Shown here: positions 1 through 9,930 of the stretch, piece after piece
Layout of the letters: every line of letters begins with the position of its first letter
Position numbering within the stretch: position 1 is the first letter of the stretch
From: Cellulosimicrobium funkei
GTDB lineage: Bacteria > Actinomycetota > Actinomycetes > Actinomycetales > Cellulomonadaceae
Length of the DNA stretch: 64,000 nucleotides
NCBI RefSeq assembly: GCF_004519295.1
Contig: NZ_SOZH01000008.1
Location: 1 to 64,000, forward strand
Direction: 5' to 3'
Made by a program: the position numbers and the translations under genes
The notes under the pieces: generated by a model
Told to the model about the DNA's origin: nothing
Database searches by the model: none
Seen by the model: the letters and a program-made list of their open reading frames with translations, nothing else

Positions 1-1091
1 ACGTCCCAGTCGTCGACCTTCTGGTACTCGTCCGCCGCCATCCACAACGTCCCCGCCGACAGGTCGTTGAGCACGATCACCTGCCGGTTCACCCGGTACT
101 CCAGGCGAGCCTGCGGGTCGATCCCCTCCAGGCGGGTGTCCAGGTCGCGGTCGGTGCCCTCGCAGTCGCGGACCACCTGGCCGGTCGAGGCCCACGCCCC
201 GTACGTGCACGACCCGAGCTGCACGGGCGCCGCCGGGCGGCCCTCAGCCGTGCGGCGGACCGCGTCGCCGCCGGCGAGCGGCTGCGTGACGAGACCGCGC
301 GACGTCGCGACCACCACGTCGTCGGACGCCGCCGAGGGCTGCTGCAACCGCGCCTCCGCGCCGTCCTCGAGCGCCACCGTGCGGCCGCCGGGCAGCACGA
401 GCCGCGACGCGGAGCGGTCCAGCACGACCGGCTCGTCGCCGACCGCCGTCACCTCGACCTCGGCGCCCGTCCCCACGGGCAGCGTGGTGGACGCGGGCTC
501 CCCCGAGACCGCGCCGCGCGCCGTCGTGCGGACCGTCCACAGCGTCCCGGTCGACGGGACCGCGACGAACACCGTGCCGTCCTGCGCGACGACGACGTCC
601 CCGTCACCCTCGACCTCGACCGTCGGGTCCAGCTCCTCGGCGTCGAACGAGGTGGCGCCGTCGAACGGCAGGACCCACAGCAGGCCCTCCTCGCCGTCGA
701 GGATCGCGGTCGTCGCGCCCCCGGAGGCGACCTGCGCCCCGGCCGGCATGCGCACCTGGCCGTCGAGCTTGAGGTGGGCGACGTCCACGGGCGAGGCGGT
801 CCCGGTCCCGGCGTCCTCGAGGAGCACGCGGCCCGCGTCCTGCTGCACGTCGAACGACGCGCTGCCCGCGTTGAGCGTGCCGTCCATCGCCTGGGACTCG
901 TAGTTGAACCGCCCCACCAGGCCGGCCGACGTCTTCGTCACCCACACGCCCGAGTCGTTGAGGTCCACGTCCGCCGTGGCCTCGCCCTCGGTGAACAGCG
1001 CGAGTCCCACCAGCGCCGTCGAGAACACCGACACGGTGCTCACGGACGCGACGGTACGGCGGTGCTCACGCAGGCGCGCCAGGAAACCCAC
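1..1091 (-). CDS. Ig-like/fibronectin-type extracellular protein, N-terminal part (cut by window edge)
   Basis: The reading frame stays open from a GTG at 1091 to the left edge, giving about 363 visible residues. GGAGG lies 4 nt before the GTG. The protein starts with a short basic segment, then one hydrophobic helix (about residues 12-35), typical of a signal anchor. The rest is acidic and beta-rich, with repeated short motifs such as LDGQV and VLDRS resembling a beta-propeller or Ig-like surface protein. From family knowledge it resembles the large Ig-like/FnIII proteins of actinobacteria that usually precede MoxR, DUF58, transglutaminase and Ser/Thr kinase genes; those would lie beyond the left edge. 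Function is unknown. Confidence 0.75.
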   Translation of the reverse strand, partial: MGFLARLREHRRTVASVSTVSVFSTALVGLALFTEGEATADVDLNDSGVWVTKTSAGLVGRFNYESQAMDGTLNAGSASFDVQQDAGRVLLEDAGTGTASPVDVAHLKLDGQVRMPAGAQVASGGATTAILDGEEGLLWVLPFDGATSFDAEELDPTVEVEGDGDVVVAQDGTVFVAVPSTGTLWTVRTTARGAVSGEPASTTLPVGTGAEVEVTAVGDEPVVLDRSASRLVLPGGRTVALEDGAEARLQQPSAASDDVVVATSRGLVTQPLAGGDAVRRTAEGRPAAPVQLGSCTYGAWASTGQVVRDCEGTDRDLDTRLEGIDPQARLEYRVNRQVIVLNDLSAGTLWMAADEYQKVDDWD

Positions 1092-1314
1092 AAGTCCTCC
1101 GAGGTGCCGGATCGGGAGGCGACCGGTCCCCTTCGCCGGCCCCCTCGATCTCGCACTTGCCAGGCGGCCCCACCGATCGCGCAACCGAGGATAACGGGAG
1201 GGCGAGTGAGATCCGACACCCGTCCCATGGGGAGAACTCCCCTCTCGGTCCGCGCGCCCCGGGCCCACCGGCGCGGACCGCCGTCGGGTGTGCCGCTACC
1301 GGCCGGGCCGGACG

Positions 1315-1342
1315 GGTGTCCCGGGCAACCAGCCCGGGCACC
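1315..1342 (-). terminator. Hairpin downstream of polyprenyl synthase
   Basis: GGTG and CCCGGGC (1315-1326, with one bulged T) pair with GCCCGGG and CACC (1332-1342) around a 5-nt loop. It starts 55 bp downstream of the polyprenyl synthase stop and marks the likely end of the menJ-nuo-synthase transcript. There is no T-tract, as is common at high GC. The rest of the 306-bp gap (1092-1397) holds nothing I can recognise. Confidence 0.6.
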
Positions 1343-1397
1343 GGGACGCCCTCGCGCCCACGACACCCGCGACCGGAAAGTTCACCCTCTCGGCGCG

Positions 1398-2471
1398 TCA
1401 GGCGGCGCGGTCCGCCAGGGCCTCCGCGAAGGACCGCAGCGCGTCGCTCACCGGCCCGGGGGGCAGCGTGTCGAGCTCGTCGACGGCGGAGCGAGCCCAC
1501 CGGACGGCGAGGGCGCGCGTCTCGGCGAGCACCTCGTGCCGGCGCAGCGCCGCGACGGCCGCCGCGAGCGCGGCGTCGTCGGTCAGGTCGGAGTCGAGCA
1601 GCTCGACGAGCGCCGCGTCGTCCTCCGTCGCGGTCCCCTGCGCGATGCGCGCGCGCAGCAGGAGGACCGGCATCGTGGGGACCTTCTCGCGCAGGTCGGT
1701 GCCCGGGGTCTTGCCCGACTCGTCGCCGGAGGACGCGAGGTCCAGGACGTCGTCGGCGAGCTGGAAGGCGACCCCCAGCCGCTCGCCGTAGGCCGCGACC
1801 GTCTCGACGACGTCGGCCGGGCAGCCGGCGAACATCGCGCCGAGCCGCGCGGACGTCGACAGGAGCGACGCCGTCTTGTCCGCGAGAACCTCCAGGTAGT
1901 GCTCGACGGGGTCGTCGCCCTCGCCCGGCCCCGTGGTCTCGTGGAGCTGGCCGAGGCAGAGCCGCTCGAACGTCCGCGCCTGGATGAGCACGGCCTCCGG
2001 GCCGAGCGCCGCCACGGTCGACGCGGCGCGCGCGAAGAGCAGGTCGCCGACCATGATCGCGACGGAGTTGCCCCACACCGCGTGCGCGGACGGCGCACCG
2101 CGCCGCACGGGCGCGGAGTCCATGACGTCGTCGTGGTAGAGCGACGCGAGGTGCGTGAGCTCGACGACGACGGCCGCCTCCGCGACCTCGGGCCGCGTCC
2201 CGTCCCCCAGCTCGGCCGCGAGCAGCGTGAGCAGGGGGCGCAGGCGCTTGCCCCCGGCGTTGACGAGGTGCCGCGACGCCGAGTCCGCGAGCGGGTCGGC
2301 GTGCGCGACGGCGGCCCGGAGCCGGGTCTCGACCTCCGCCAGGCGCTCGGTGAGGGCGGCCGCGAGCTCGGGGTCCGAGATCGGGATCGCGGTGGTCGTC
2401 ACGGGAGCGGTCCGCTCGCGCGGGCCGCGGGACCCGGCGGGCGCGGAGGGGACGGGAGGCACGGAGGTCAC
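1398..2471 (-). CDS. Long-chain all-trans polyprenyl diphosphate synthase (menaquinone side chain)
   Basis: This 357-residue protein has the full trans-isoprenyl synthase signature. GKRLRP is at residues 74-79, the first aspartate-rich motif DDVMD at 114-118 and the second DDVLD at 240-244. Such enzymes add isopentenyl units to an allylic diphosphate using Mg2+; here the product is most likely the menaquinone tail, because the gene is the last of the complex I operon and many men genes are nearby. The GTG start overlaps the nuoN stop (GTGA), so translation is probably coupled. A GTG at about residue 24 is an alternative start, since the first residues are low-complexity. It could also serve carotenoid or other terpene synthesis; chain length cannot be read from sequence alone. 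Confidence 0.9.
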   Translation of the reverse strand: MTSVPPVPSAPAGSRGPRERTAPVTTTAIPISDPELAAALTERLAEVETRLRAAVAHADPLADSASRHLVNAGGKRLRPLLTLLAAELGDGTRPEVAEAAVVVELTHLASLYHDDVMDSAPVRRGAPSAHAVWGNSVAIMVGDLLFARAASTVAALGPEAVLIQARTFERLCLGQLHETTGPGEGDDPVEHYLEVLADKTASLLSTSARLGAMFAGCPADVVETVAAYGERLGVAFQLADDVLDLASSGDESGKTPGTDLREKVPTMPVLLLRARIAQGTATEDDAALVELLDSDLTDDAALAAAVAALRRHEVLAETRALAVRWARSAVDELDTLPPGPVSDALRSFAEALADRAA

Positions 2472-4249
2472 GGGACGAACTTAACCGCCTCGGCCGCCAG
2501 ATCGAGAACCGGGGAGGGGAACACACCGAGGAGGAGCACCCCGATCGCGCACACGGCGATCGCCACGGTCGTCGGTCCGGTCGACCGCACGACGGTCACG
2601 CCGGTGCCCTCGGAGGCCTCCGCGCCGCCGTCCGCGCCGTCGCCCACGCCGCCGGACGGCGCCGTGAAGAACATCAGCACGATGAGGCGGACGTAGAAGA
2701 ACACCGCCACGGCCGAGGCGAGCACGCCGACCACCGCGAGCACCCACGTGGAGCCGCCGCCCTGCCCGTCGGGGCCGGCGATCGCCGCACCGAACGCGGT
2801 GAACTTCGCCACGAACCCGGCGGTCAGCGGGATGCCCGCCATGGAGAGCAGGAAGAGCGAGAAGACGCCGGCGAGCCACGGGCTGCGGCGTCCGAGACCC
2901 GCCCACTGGGCGAGGTGGGTGGCCTCGCCGAGCACGGCGACGGGCTCCCGGGACGGGCCGTCCGTGACGTTGTCCGCCGCGTCCGAGCCGTCGGCTCCCC
3001 CGGCGCCCGCCCCGACGGTCGCGGGCACCCGCTCGCGGACGGGGGCCGTCTCGCGGACGAGCGTGACGACCGCGAAGGCGCCGACCGTCGCGAGGCCGTA
3101 GACGAGGAGGTAGAACACCGTCGCCCGCAGCGAGAGCTGGGAGAACCCCAGGACGCCCACGAGGATGAACCCCGCGTGGGCGATCGACGAGTACGCGAGG
3201 AGCCGCTTGACGTCGGTCTGGACGGCACCGACGACGGTCCCGACGACCATGGTGAGCAGCGTGACGATCCACAGCGCGACGAACAGGTCCTCGCGCGTGG
3301 CCGGCGACGACTGCGCGAGGCCGAGGCTCACGACGTACAGCACGCGCAGGAGCGCGCCGAACGCCGCGGCCTTGGTGCACGCCGCCATGAAGCCGGTGAT
3401 CGGCGTCGGGGCCCCCTGGTAGACGTCGGGGGTCCACGAGTGGAACGGAGCGGCACCGATCTTGAACAGCAGCCCCGCGAGGATGAGCAGGGCACCGACG
3501 ACGACCAGCCCGGGCATGCTCGCGAGCGGGCCCTCGGGCGTCGCGAGCGACCGGTACACCTCGACGAGGTCCACCGAGCCGGCGAACCCGTAGACGAGGG
3601 CGACGCCGAACACGAACAGCGCGGACGCGAACGCGCCGAGCAGGAAGTACTTGAACGACGCCTCCTGCGACAGCAGGCGGCGACGCCGGGACATCGCGGA
3701 CAGCACGTACAGCGGGAGCGAGAGCACCTCGAGCGCGACGAACATCACGAGCAGGTTCCCGGTGGCGGGGAAGATCATCATGCCGCCGACGGCGAACAGC
3801 ACGAGCGGGTAGACCTCGGTCTGCTCGAGCCCCTTGCGCCGCGTGAGGTCCTCGTACGGCGAGCCGGGGACGGCGGCCGCGGACGGCGCGAACGCGTCCT
3901 GGCCGGTCGACGTCCGGTCGGCGATCACGAGGATCGCCAGGAACGCGAGCAGCACGACGATGCCCTGGATCGCGAGCCCGAAGGGGTCGATGACCATCGA
4001 CCCGCCGAGCACCCGCACGCCGTAGGCGGCGCCGTCGGCGCCCTGGACGGCGGGGTCGCGCCACAGCACGACGACGAGCGCGAGCGCCGCGGCGGTCGCG
4101 AGCAGGGCCAGGACGACCTGCACCGTGCGCCGGACGCGCGCCGGGACGAACGCCTCGACGAGCACGCCGACGACGCCGGCGCCGAGCACGACGAGGACCG
4201 GGGCGAGGTACAGCCAGTCGACCGTGGGGGCCACGAAGGAGTCGTTCAC
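2468..4249 (-). CDS. nuoN: NADH-quinone oxidoreductase subunit N
   Basis: A 593-residue, highly hydrophobic antiporter-like membrane subunit of complex I. Proton-channel helices are visible, including the LFKIGAAPFHSW segment (around residue 262), which carries the conserved lysine, and a second lysine helix near TDVKRLLAYSSIAHAG. The protein is longer than the usual roughly 480-500 residues because of a Gly/Asp-rich insert around residues 405-440 and a variable loop near the C-terminus. The GTG start overlaps the nuoM stop. The subunit helps couple quinone reduction to proton pumping. Confidence 0.97.
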   Translation of the reverse strand: MNDSFVAPTVDWLYLAPVLVVLGAGVVGVLVEAFVPARVRRTVQVVLALLATAAALALVVVLWRDPAVQGADGAAYGVRVLGGSMVIDPFGLAIQGIVVLLAFLAILVIADRTSTGQDAFAPSAAAVPGSPYEDLTRRKGLEQTEVYPLVLFAVGGMMIFPATGNLLVMFVALEVLSLPLYVLSAMSRRRRLLSQEASFKYFLLGAFASALFVFGVALVYGFAGSVDLVEVYRSLATPEGPLASMPGLVVVGALLILAGLLFKIGAAPFHSWTPDVYQGAPTPITGFMAACTKAAAFGALLRVLYVVSLGLAQSSPATREDLFVALWIVTLLTMVVGTVVGAVQTDVKRLLAYSSIAHAGFILVGVLGFSQLSLRATVFYLLVYGLATVGAFAVVTLVRETAPVRERVPATVGAGAGGADGSDAADNVTDGPSREPVAVLGEATHLAQWAGLGRRSPWLAGVFSLFLLSMAGIPLTAGFVAKFTAFGAAIAGPDGQGGGSTWVLAVVGVLASAVAVFFYVRLIVLMFFTAPSGGVGDGADGGAEASEGTGVTVVRSTGPTTVAIAVCAIGVLLLGVFPSPVLDLAAEAVKFVP

Positions 4250-5916
4250 GACTCGCTCCCTTCGTCGGAGCTACGAGTGACGGACGTGCCCTGGCTCGAG
4301 GAGGCGACCTGCTCGGTCCCCGCGGCGAGCGGGTCGGAGCGCGGCGGGTCCTCGACGCCCGCGACCGCGAGGTCGGAGAGCGTCACCTCGGCGGGCTCGC
4401 GCACGAGGTCGAGCGCGGGCGCCGGGTAGAACCCGAGGACGAGGAGGGCGACGAGCAGCGGCGCGACGACCCACTTCTCGCGCGCGCCCAGGTCGGGGAG
4501 CCGGTCGAGCCCCTCGCGCGTGGCGCCCGTGAAGATCCGCTGGTAGGTCAGCAGCACGTAGAGGGCGGCGAGCACGACGCCGAGCACCGCGACGAGCGCG
4601 GCCCACGGGCTGCGCGCGAACGTCCCGACGAGGACCATGATCTCGCTGACGAACGTCGACAGGCCGGGCAGCGACAGCGCGGACAGGCCCGCCACGAGGA
4701 ACGTGCCCGCGAGCACCGGGACGACCTTCTGCAGGCCGCCGTAGTCCGCGATGCGCTGCGAGCGCTCGGGGTGCCGCGCGACGAGGAAGCCCGCCAGGAG
4801 GAACAGCGCCCCGGTCGAGATCCCGTGGTTGACCATGTAGAGCGACGAGCCGGACACGCTGAGCGACGTGAACGCGAAGATGCCGAGCACGATGAACCCG
4901 AAGTGCGACACCGACGTGTAGGCGATGAGCCGCATGAGGTCGCTCTGCCCGATCGCCATGAGCGCGCCGTACAGGATCGACACGACGGCGAGCACGACGA
5001 CGACGGGCGCCGCCCACCTGCTCGCGTTCGGGAACAGCGGCAGGCACAGCGTGAGCATCCCGAACGTGCCCACCTTGTCCAGGACGCCGACGAGCAGCGT
5101 GGACGTGCCTGCGGGCGCGTGCTGCGCGGCGTCGGGCAGCCAGGTGTGCACGGGGAAGAGCGGCGCCTTGATGGCGAACGCGAGGAAGAAGCCGAGGAAC
5201 AGCAGCCGCTCGATCGTGACCGGCATCGGGTTCTCCGCGAAGTACCCGACGAGGTTCGTCGTGAGGAACGCGTCCTCGGGCCGCGCGCCCGTGGCCGGGT
5301 CGATCGGCACCTGGACGTAGAGCGCGATGACGGCCGCGAGCATGATGAGGCCGCCCGCGAGCGAGAACAGCAGGAACTTCACCGCGGCGTAGCGCCGCCG
5401 CGCCCCGACGCCGAACCCGCCGATCATGAAGTAGACCGGGATGAGCATGGCCTCGAACAGCACGTAGAAGAGGAACACGTCGCGCGCGACGAACACCGCG
5501 ACCATGAACGCCTCGAGCAGCAGCACGAGCGCGAGGTAGTGGCGCAGGCGGCGGACGTCGCCGTCCTGCTCCTTCCACGCGGCGAGCACGACGAGCGGGA
5601 CCAGCAGCACCGACAGCGCGACGAGCGCGAGCGCGACGCCGTCGGCGCCGACCGCGTAGCTCGCCCCGATCTGCGGGATCCAGCGGTACGTCTCGGCGAG
5701 CTGGTGGGTGCCGGCCGCGGACGTGTCGAACGCCGTGAACGCGCCGACGAGCAGGCCGAGCTCGACGAGCGCCGCGCCGAGCGCGATGCCGCGCACGGCA
5801 CGCAGCGCGCCCGCGCCGACGCCGCGTGTGCGGGCCGCGGCCGTGAACCACACCGCCGCGGCACCCACCAGGGGCCAGGCGATGAGCAGGGACAACCAGG
5901 GGACGGAGGTGGTCAT
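4246..5916 (-). CDS. nuoM: NADH-quinone oxidoreductase subunit M
   Basis: A 556-residue antiporter-like subunit with about 14 membrane helices. Diagnostic segments are the AFAIKAPLFPVHTWLPDAAQ stretch, with the channel lysine and histidine, and the SDLMRLIAYTSVSHFGF helix. A short polar C-terminal tail (about 35 residues) extends past the last helix. It starts with ATG 13 nt after the nuoL stop and overlaps nuoN at its end. It works in the membrane arm of complex I. Confidence 0.97.
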   Translation of the reverse strand: MTTSVPWLSLLIAWPLVGAAAVWFTAAARTRGVGAGALRAVRGIALGAALVELGLLVGAFTAFDTSAAGTHQLAETYRWIPQIGASYAVGADGVALALVALSVLLVPLVVLAAWKEQDGDVRRLRHYLALVLLLEAFMVAVFVARDVFLFYVLFEAMLIPVYFMIGGFGVGARRRYAAVKFLLFSLAGGLIMLAAVIALYVQVPIDPATGARPEDAFLTTNLVGYFAENPMPVTIERLLFLGFFLAFAIKAPLFPVHTWLPDAAQHAPAGTSTLLVGVLDKVGTFGMLTLCLPLFPNASRWAAPVVVVLAVVSILYGALMAIGQSDLMRLIAYTSVSHFGFIVLGIFAFTSLSVSGSSLYMVNHGISTGALFLLAGFLVARHPERSQRIADYGGLQKVVPVLAGTFLVAGLSALSLPGLSTFVSEIMVLVGTFARSPWAALVAVLGVVLAALYVLLTYQRIFTGATREGLDRLPDLGAREKWVVAPLLVALLVLGFYPAPALDLVREPAEVTLSDLAVAGVEDPPRSDPLAAGTEQVASSSQGTSVTRSSDEGSES

Positions 5917-5929
5917 GGGTGTCTCCCTC

Positions 5930-7960
5930 TCAGCTCGCGGAGCCGGTGGTCAGGGCGAGGACGACGGCGACGACGACGACGAGGCCGCCGAGCATCGTCG
6001 CGCCGTACGAGCGCACGTAGCCGTTCTGCCACCCGCGGAGCCACTCCCCTACCTTGCCGACGAGGCCCGCCAGGCCCATCCAGCCGCCGTCGACCATCTC
6101 CTTGTCGGCATAGACGAGCGAGCGCGTGAGGTACTGGCCGGGACGCATGAACACCGTCTCGTTGACGTCGTCCTGGTACAGGTCGCGGCGGGCCGCGCGC
6201 GTGAGCACGGAGCCGCGCGGGGCGCGGACCGGGACGCTCGACATCGCGTACTGGCGCCACGCGAGGGCCGCGCCCGCGAGGACGAGCAGGAGCGTCAGGG
6301 CGATGAGCGACCAGACGGGCAGCACGGGCTCGTGGTGCTCGGCGTGCCCCGTGACGGGCTCGAGCCACGTGACGAAGCGCGAGCCCGCGGCGAGGATGCC
6401 GCCCAGGGCCACCGACCCGACGGCGAGGACGATCATCGGCCACGTCATGAGGCGCGGGGACTCGTGCGGGTGCTGGACCGGACCGTCCTGCGGGCCGAGG
6501 CCGTCCACGGAGCCGCTGCCGTCGTTCCAGCGGCGGCGACCGGAGAACGTCATGAAGAACAGGCGCGACATGTAGAACGCGGTGATGCCCGCGCCGAGCA
6601 GCGCCACGCCGCCGAAGACCCACGCCCGCCACGGCTCGCCGTCGACGGGGACGAACGCGGCCTCGATGATCTTGTCCTTGCTCCAGAAGCCCGAGAACGG
6701 CGGGATCCCGAGGATCGCGAGCCAGCCCATCATGAAGGTGATCCACGTGACCTTCATGTACCGCGCGAGGCCGCCGAACCGGCGCATGTCGACCTGGTCG
6801 TCCATGCCGTGCATCACGGACCCCGCGCCGAGGAACATCCCGGCCTTGAAGAAGCCGTGCGTCACGAGGTGGAAGATCGCGAACGCGTAGCCGATCGGGC
6901 CGAGCCCGGCGGCGAGGATCATGTAGCCGATCTGCGACATGGTCGACGCGGCGAGCGCCTTCTTGATGTCGTCCTTCGCGCAGCCGACGATCGCCCCGAA
7001 GAGCAGCGTCACCGCACCGACGATCACCACGACGAGCTGCGCCGTCGGCGCGCCCTCGAAGATCGGCGCGGACCGTACGACGAGGTAGACGCCCGCCGTG
7101 ACCATGGTGGCCGCGTGGATGAGGGCGGAGACCGGCGTCGGGCCGGCCATCGCGTCCCCGAGCCACGCCTGGAGCGGGAACTGCGCCGACTTGCCGCAGG
7201 CCGCGAGCAGGAGCGCGAGGCCCGTCGCCGTGAGCAGCGCGGTCGAGGCCTCCGGCACGCGGGCGAACACCGTGCTGAAGTCGAGCGCGCCGAACGTCGC
7301 GAACATGAGCATCATCGCGACGATGAGGCCGATGTCGCCCACGCGGTTCATGACGAACGCCTTCTTCGCCGCGACCGCGTACGCCCGGTTGTGGTTCCAG
7401 AACCCGATGAGCAGGTACGACGCGAGGCCCACGCCCTCCCAGCCGACGAACAGCAGGAGGAACGAGTCGGCGAGGACGAGGACGAGCATCGCCGCGATGA
7501 ACAGGTTGAGGTACGCGAAGAACCGACGCCGGTCGCGGTCGTGCGCCATGTAGGCGACCGCGTACACGTGGATGAGCGTCCCGACGAACGTCACGAGGAG
7601 CACGAACGTCAGGGACAGCGGGTCGATCCGCAGCCCGACGGCGAGGTCGAGCCCGCCGGACACGATCCAGTCGAACAGCCGGTAGTCCACGACGCGCTCG
7701 TCGACCGGGAGGCCGAGCATCGACACGAAGAGGACCAGGCCCACGACGAACGCCGCGGCGGACATCAGCACGCCGAACCAGGCGCCCCAGCGGTCGCTGC
7801 GGCGGCCCGCGAGCAGCAGGACGGCCGCCCCGACGAGCGGGAGCAGCACGAGCAGCGGCGCGGCGAGGAACGCGCCCGGGACCGTCTCGGTCGCGGGCAC
7901 GACGTCGGTCGCGGTCAGCAGTCCGCCCGCCGACGGCAGGGCGGGAAGGAGCATCGTCAT
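5930..7960 (-). CDS. nuoL: NADH-quinone oxidoreductase subunit L
   Basis: A 676-residue antiporter-like subunit, the most distal pump of the membrane arm. Key motifs are [16 protein letters not shown], the [20 protein letters not shown] segment with catalytic lysine, and the [17 protein letters not shown] helix. The C-terminal portion after about residue 550 carries the long lateral helix region typical of NuoL. It starts 13 nt after nuoK, with ATG ACG ATG giving two close candidate starts. Confidence 0.97.
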   Translation of the reverse strand: MTMLLPALPSAGGLLTATDVVPATETVPGAFLAAPLLVLLPLVGAAVLLLAGRRSDRWGAWFGVLMSAAAFVVGLVLFVSMLGLPVDERVVDYRLFDWIVSGGLDLAVGLRIDPLSLTFVLLVTFVGTLIHVYAVAYMAHDRDRRRFFAYLNLFIAAMLVLVLADSFLLLFVGWEGVGLASYLLIGFWNHNRAYAVAAKKAFVMNRVGDIGLIVAMMLMFATFGALDFSTVFARVPEASTALLTATGLALLLAACGKSAQFPLQAWLGDAMAGPTPVSALIHAATMVTAGVYLVVRSAPIFEGAPTAQLVVVIVGAVTLLFGAIVGCAKDDIKKALAASTMSQIGYMILAAGLGPIGYAFAIFHLVTHGFFKAGMFLGAGSVMHGMDDQVDMRRFGGLARYMKVTWITFMMGWLAILGIPPFSGFWSKDKIIEAAFVPVDGEPWRAWVFGGVALLGAGITAFYMSRLFFMTFSGRRRWNDGSGSVDGLGPQDGPVQHPHESPRLMTWPMIVLAVGSVALGGILAAGSRFVTWLEPVTGHAEHHEPVLPVWSLIALTLLLVLAGAALAWRQYAMSSVPVRAPRGSVLTRAARRDLYQDDVNETVFMRPGQYLTRSLVYADKEMVDGGWMGLAGLVGKVGEWLRGWQNGYVRSYGATMLGGLVVVVAVVLALTTGSAS

Positions 7961-7973
7961 CGGTGCCGGCCCC

Positions 7974-8273
7974 TCAGCTCTTGAGCAGGTTGACGTCGTC
8001 GACCGAGGCGGACCGACGGGTGCGGAAGATGGACACGATGATGGCGAGGCCGACGACGACCTCCGCCGCCGCGACCACCATGACGAAGAACGCGAGGACC
8101 TGGCCGGTCACGTCGCCGTGCATGCGGGCGAACGTGACGAACGCGAGGTTGGTCGCGTTGAGCATGAGCTCGATGCCCATGAACACGATGATCGCGTTGC
8201 GGCGCAGCAGGACCGTCGCGGCGCCGATCGCGAAGAGGATCGCGGCCAGCACGAGGTAGTGGGTGAGCTCCAT
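7974..8273 (-). CDS. nuoK: NADH-quinone oxidoreductase subunit K
   Basis: At 99 residues this is the normal NuoK length, with three membrane helices. The [14 protein letters not shown] segment carries the conserved glutamate of helix 2, and another acidic residue lies in the [10 protein letters not shown] helix. The ATG overlaps the nuoJ stop (ATGA at 8272-8275), indicating translational coupling. Confidence 0.97.
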   Translation of the reverse strand: MELTHYLVLAAILFAIGAATVLLRRNAIIVFMGIELMLNATNLAFVTFARMHGDVTGQVLAFFVMVVAAAEVVVGLAIIVSIFRTRRSASVDDVNLLKS

Positions 8274-9202
8274 CAGTCCTCTCCTCCCGGGGTCGCGCCG
8301 GGCACGCGGGACCGGCCCGGGTCGTCGGGGCCTCCGACGTCGCCGGCGGGCGGCTCGCCCTCGGGATGCTCGGCCGTCGCCGCCTGCACCACGCGCTCGT
8401 TCGCGTCCTGGGCCCGCAGCGCGGGCAGGGCGCGGTGCGGCTCGTGCTCGACGAGCACGTCGCGCTCGGCCTCGAGGATCGTGCCGGCCGAGCGCTCCTG
8501 GCCACGGATCCGCAGGATGCGGGACACCGACTCCTCGATGGGCCGCCCCTGCGGGTCGAGGGCCGGCGTGTCCATCGCGTTGTTCTGCGCGTAGACGCCG
8601 GGCGCGGCGAGCGGCGTGAGCCGGCCGCCCGAGGGCAGGGCCGCGACCTTCGCGTCCGCCTGCTCGCGCTGGCCGACCTTCGGGGTGAGCCGGCGCCGGT
8701 GCGTGAGCACGAGCGCCGAGACCGCGGCAGTGATGAGCAGGATGCCCACGACCTCCATCGCGAACACGTAGTCCGCGAAGAGCACGCGCGCGAGCGCCGT
8801 CGGGTTCGTCACCGCGTTCGCGGCCTCGAGGCCGACCGCGGGCGGGAAAGCCGCCTGCGAGACGACGCCGACCAGCACGGCCCCGAGCCCGAGCCCGAGG
8901 AGCACGCCGATCCAGCGCTGGCCGCGGATCGTCTCGACGAGCGAGTCCGACGCGTCGACGCCGACGAGCATGAGCACGAAGAGGAACAGCATCATCACGG
9001 CGCCCGTGTAGACGACCACCTGGACGACGCCGAGGAACGGCGCCTCCTGCGCGATGTAGAGGATCGCGAGGTCGACCATGACGAACATGACCGCGATGGC
9101 GGCGTGCACCGCCTTGCGCGCGAAGAGCAGCGAGAGCGCCGCGAGCACCATGAGGGGGGCGAGGACCCAGAAGAGGACCGCCTCGCCGCCGCCCCCGATC
9201 AC
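8273..9202 (-). CDS. nuoJ: NADH-quinone oxidoreductase subunit J with long C-terminal extension
   Basis: A 309-residue protein from a GTG at 9202 that overlaps the nuoI stop. The first roughly 175 residues are the five-helix NuoJ domain, including the [20 protein letters not shown] segment. A soluble, charged extension of about 130 residues follows; typical NuoJ proteins are 170-280 residues. An upstream in-frame start would add only Ala/Gly/Pro-rich sequence that lies over the end of nuoI, so the GTG is preferred. The tail faces the cytoplasm by inference and has no recognised function. Confidence 0.95.
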   Translation of the reverse strand: MIGGGGEAVLFWVLAPLMVLAALSLLFARKAVHAAIAVMFVMVDLAILYIAQEAPFLGVVQVVVYTGAVMMLFLFVLMLVGVDASDSLVETIRGQRWIGVLLGLGLGAVLVGVVSQAAFPPAVGLEAANAVTNPTALARVLFADYVFAMEVVGILLITAAVSALVLTHRRRLTPKVGQREQADAKVAALPSGGRLTPLAAPGVYAQNNAMDTPALDPQGRPIEESVSRILRIRGQERSAGTILEAERDVLVEHEPHRALPALRAQDANERVVQAATAEHPEGEPPAGDVGGPDDPGRSRVPGATPGGED

Positions 9203-9930
9203 CGCGCGCCCTTCCGGGCCGACGGACGGGCGGACCGCCCGGACGGCTGCGTGACCCGCCGGACCTCCGGCTCGCGGCCCGCCGGCTCCGGCGGGAGCGT
9301 CGGGTCGTCCGGCCGGTGCTCGCGCACCCACTCCACCTGCTCGGCCACCGGTCCGCTCACCTCTCCGCGGTAGTACTCGGTGTCCGACGTCCCGGGCACC
9401 ATCGGGTGCGGCGCGGAGAGCATGCCCTCGCGCAGCGGCGCGAGGAGGTCCTGCTTCTCCCAGATCATGCCCTCACGCGTCGGGCCGGCGAGCTCGTACT
9501 CGTTGGTCATCGTCAGCGCGCGCGTCGGGCACGCCTCGATGCACAGCCCGCAGAAGATGCAGCGCAGGTAGTTGATCTGGTAGACGCGGCCGTACCGCTC
9601 GCCGGGCGACATGTGGCCGCCGTCGGGCAGGTCGGCGTTGTCCGCGCCCTCGACGTAGATCGCGTCCGCGGGGCACGCCCAGGCGCACAGCTCGCACCCG
9701 ATGCACTTCTCGAGCCCGTCGGGGTACCGGTTGAGCTGGTGCCGGCCGTGGTAGCGCGGCTTGGGCGGCACCTTCTGGCGCGGGTACTGCTCCGTCACGG
9801 TCGGCCGGAACATCGAGGAGAAGGTCACGCCGAACCCGGCGACGGGCGCGACGAGCTCGCGAAAGCCCTTCGCCTGCGGGCGGCGGACCTCGTACTCGCC
9901 CGGCCGGTCCGGCTTCTGGTCGTCAGCCAC
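9199..9930 (-). CDS. nuoI: NADH-quinone oxidoreductase subunit I (two 4Fe-4S ferredoxin)
   Basis: A 243-residue peripheral-arm subunit with two complete 4Fe-4S motifs, [12 protein letters not shown] and [12 protein letters not shown], which carry clusters N6a and N6b toward quinone. I chose the GTG at 9930 because AAGGAGG lies 6 nt upstream; this start overlaps the last codons of nuoH. A longer in-frame start exists but has no ribosome site. About 60 residues after the second cluster form a Pro/Arg-rich tail. Confidence 0.96.
   Translation of the reverse strand: MADDQKPDRPGEYEVRRPQAKGFRELVAPVAGFGVTFSSMFRPTVTEQYPRQKVPPKPRYHGRHQLNRYPDGLEKCIGCELCAWACPADAIYVEGADNADLPDGGHMSPGERYGRVYQINYLRCIFCGLCIEACPTRALTMTNEYELAGPTREGMIWEKQDLLAPLREGMLSAPHPMVPGTSDTEYYRGEVSGPVAEQVEWVREHRPDDPTLPPEPAGREPEVRRVTQPSGRSARPSARKGAR

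Noticed and set aside
1-1091. Plus-strand frame 67-903 as a gene
   Set aside because: The minus strand has a GGAGG-preceded GTG start, a membrane anchor and sensible amino acid composition across the same bases.
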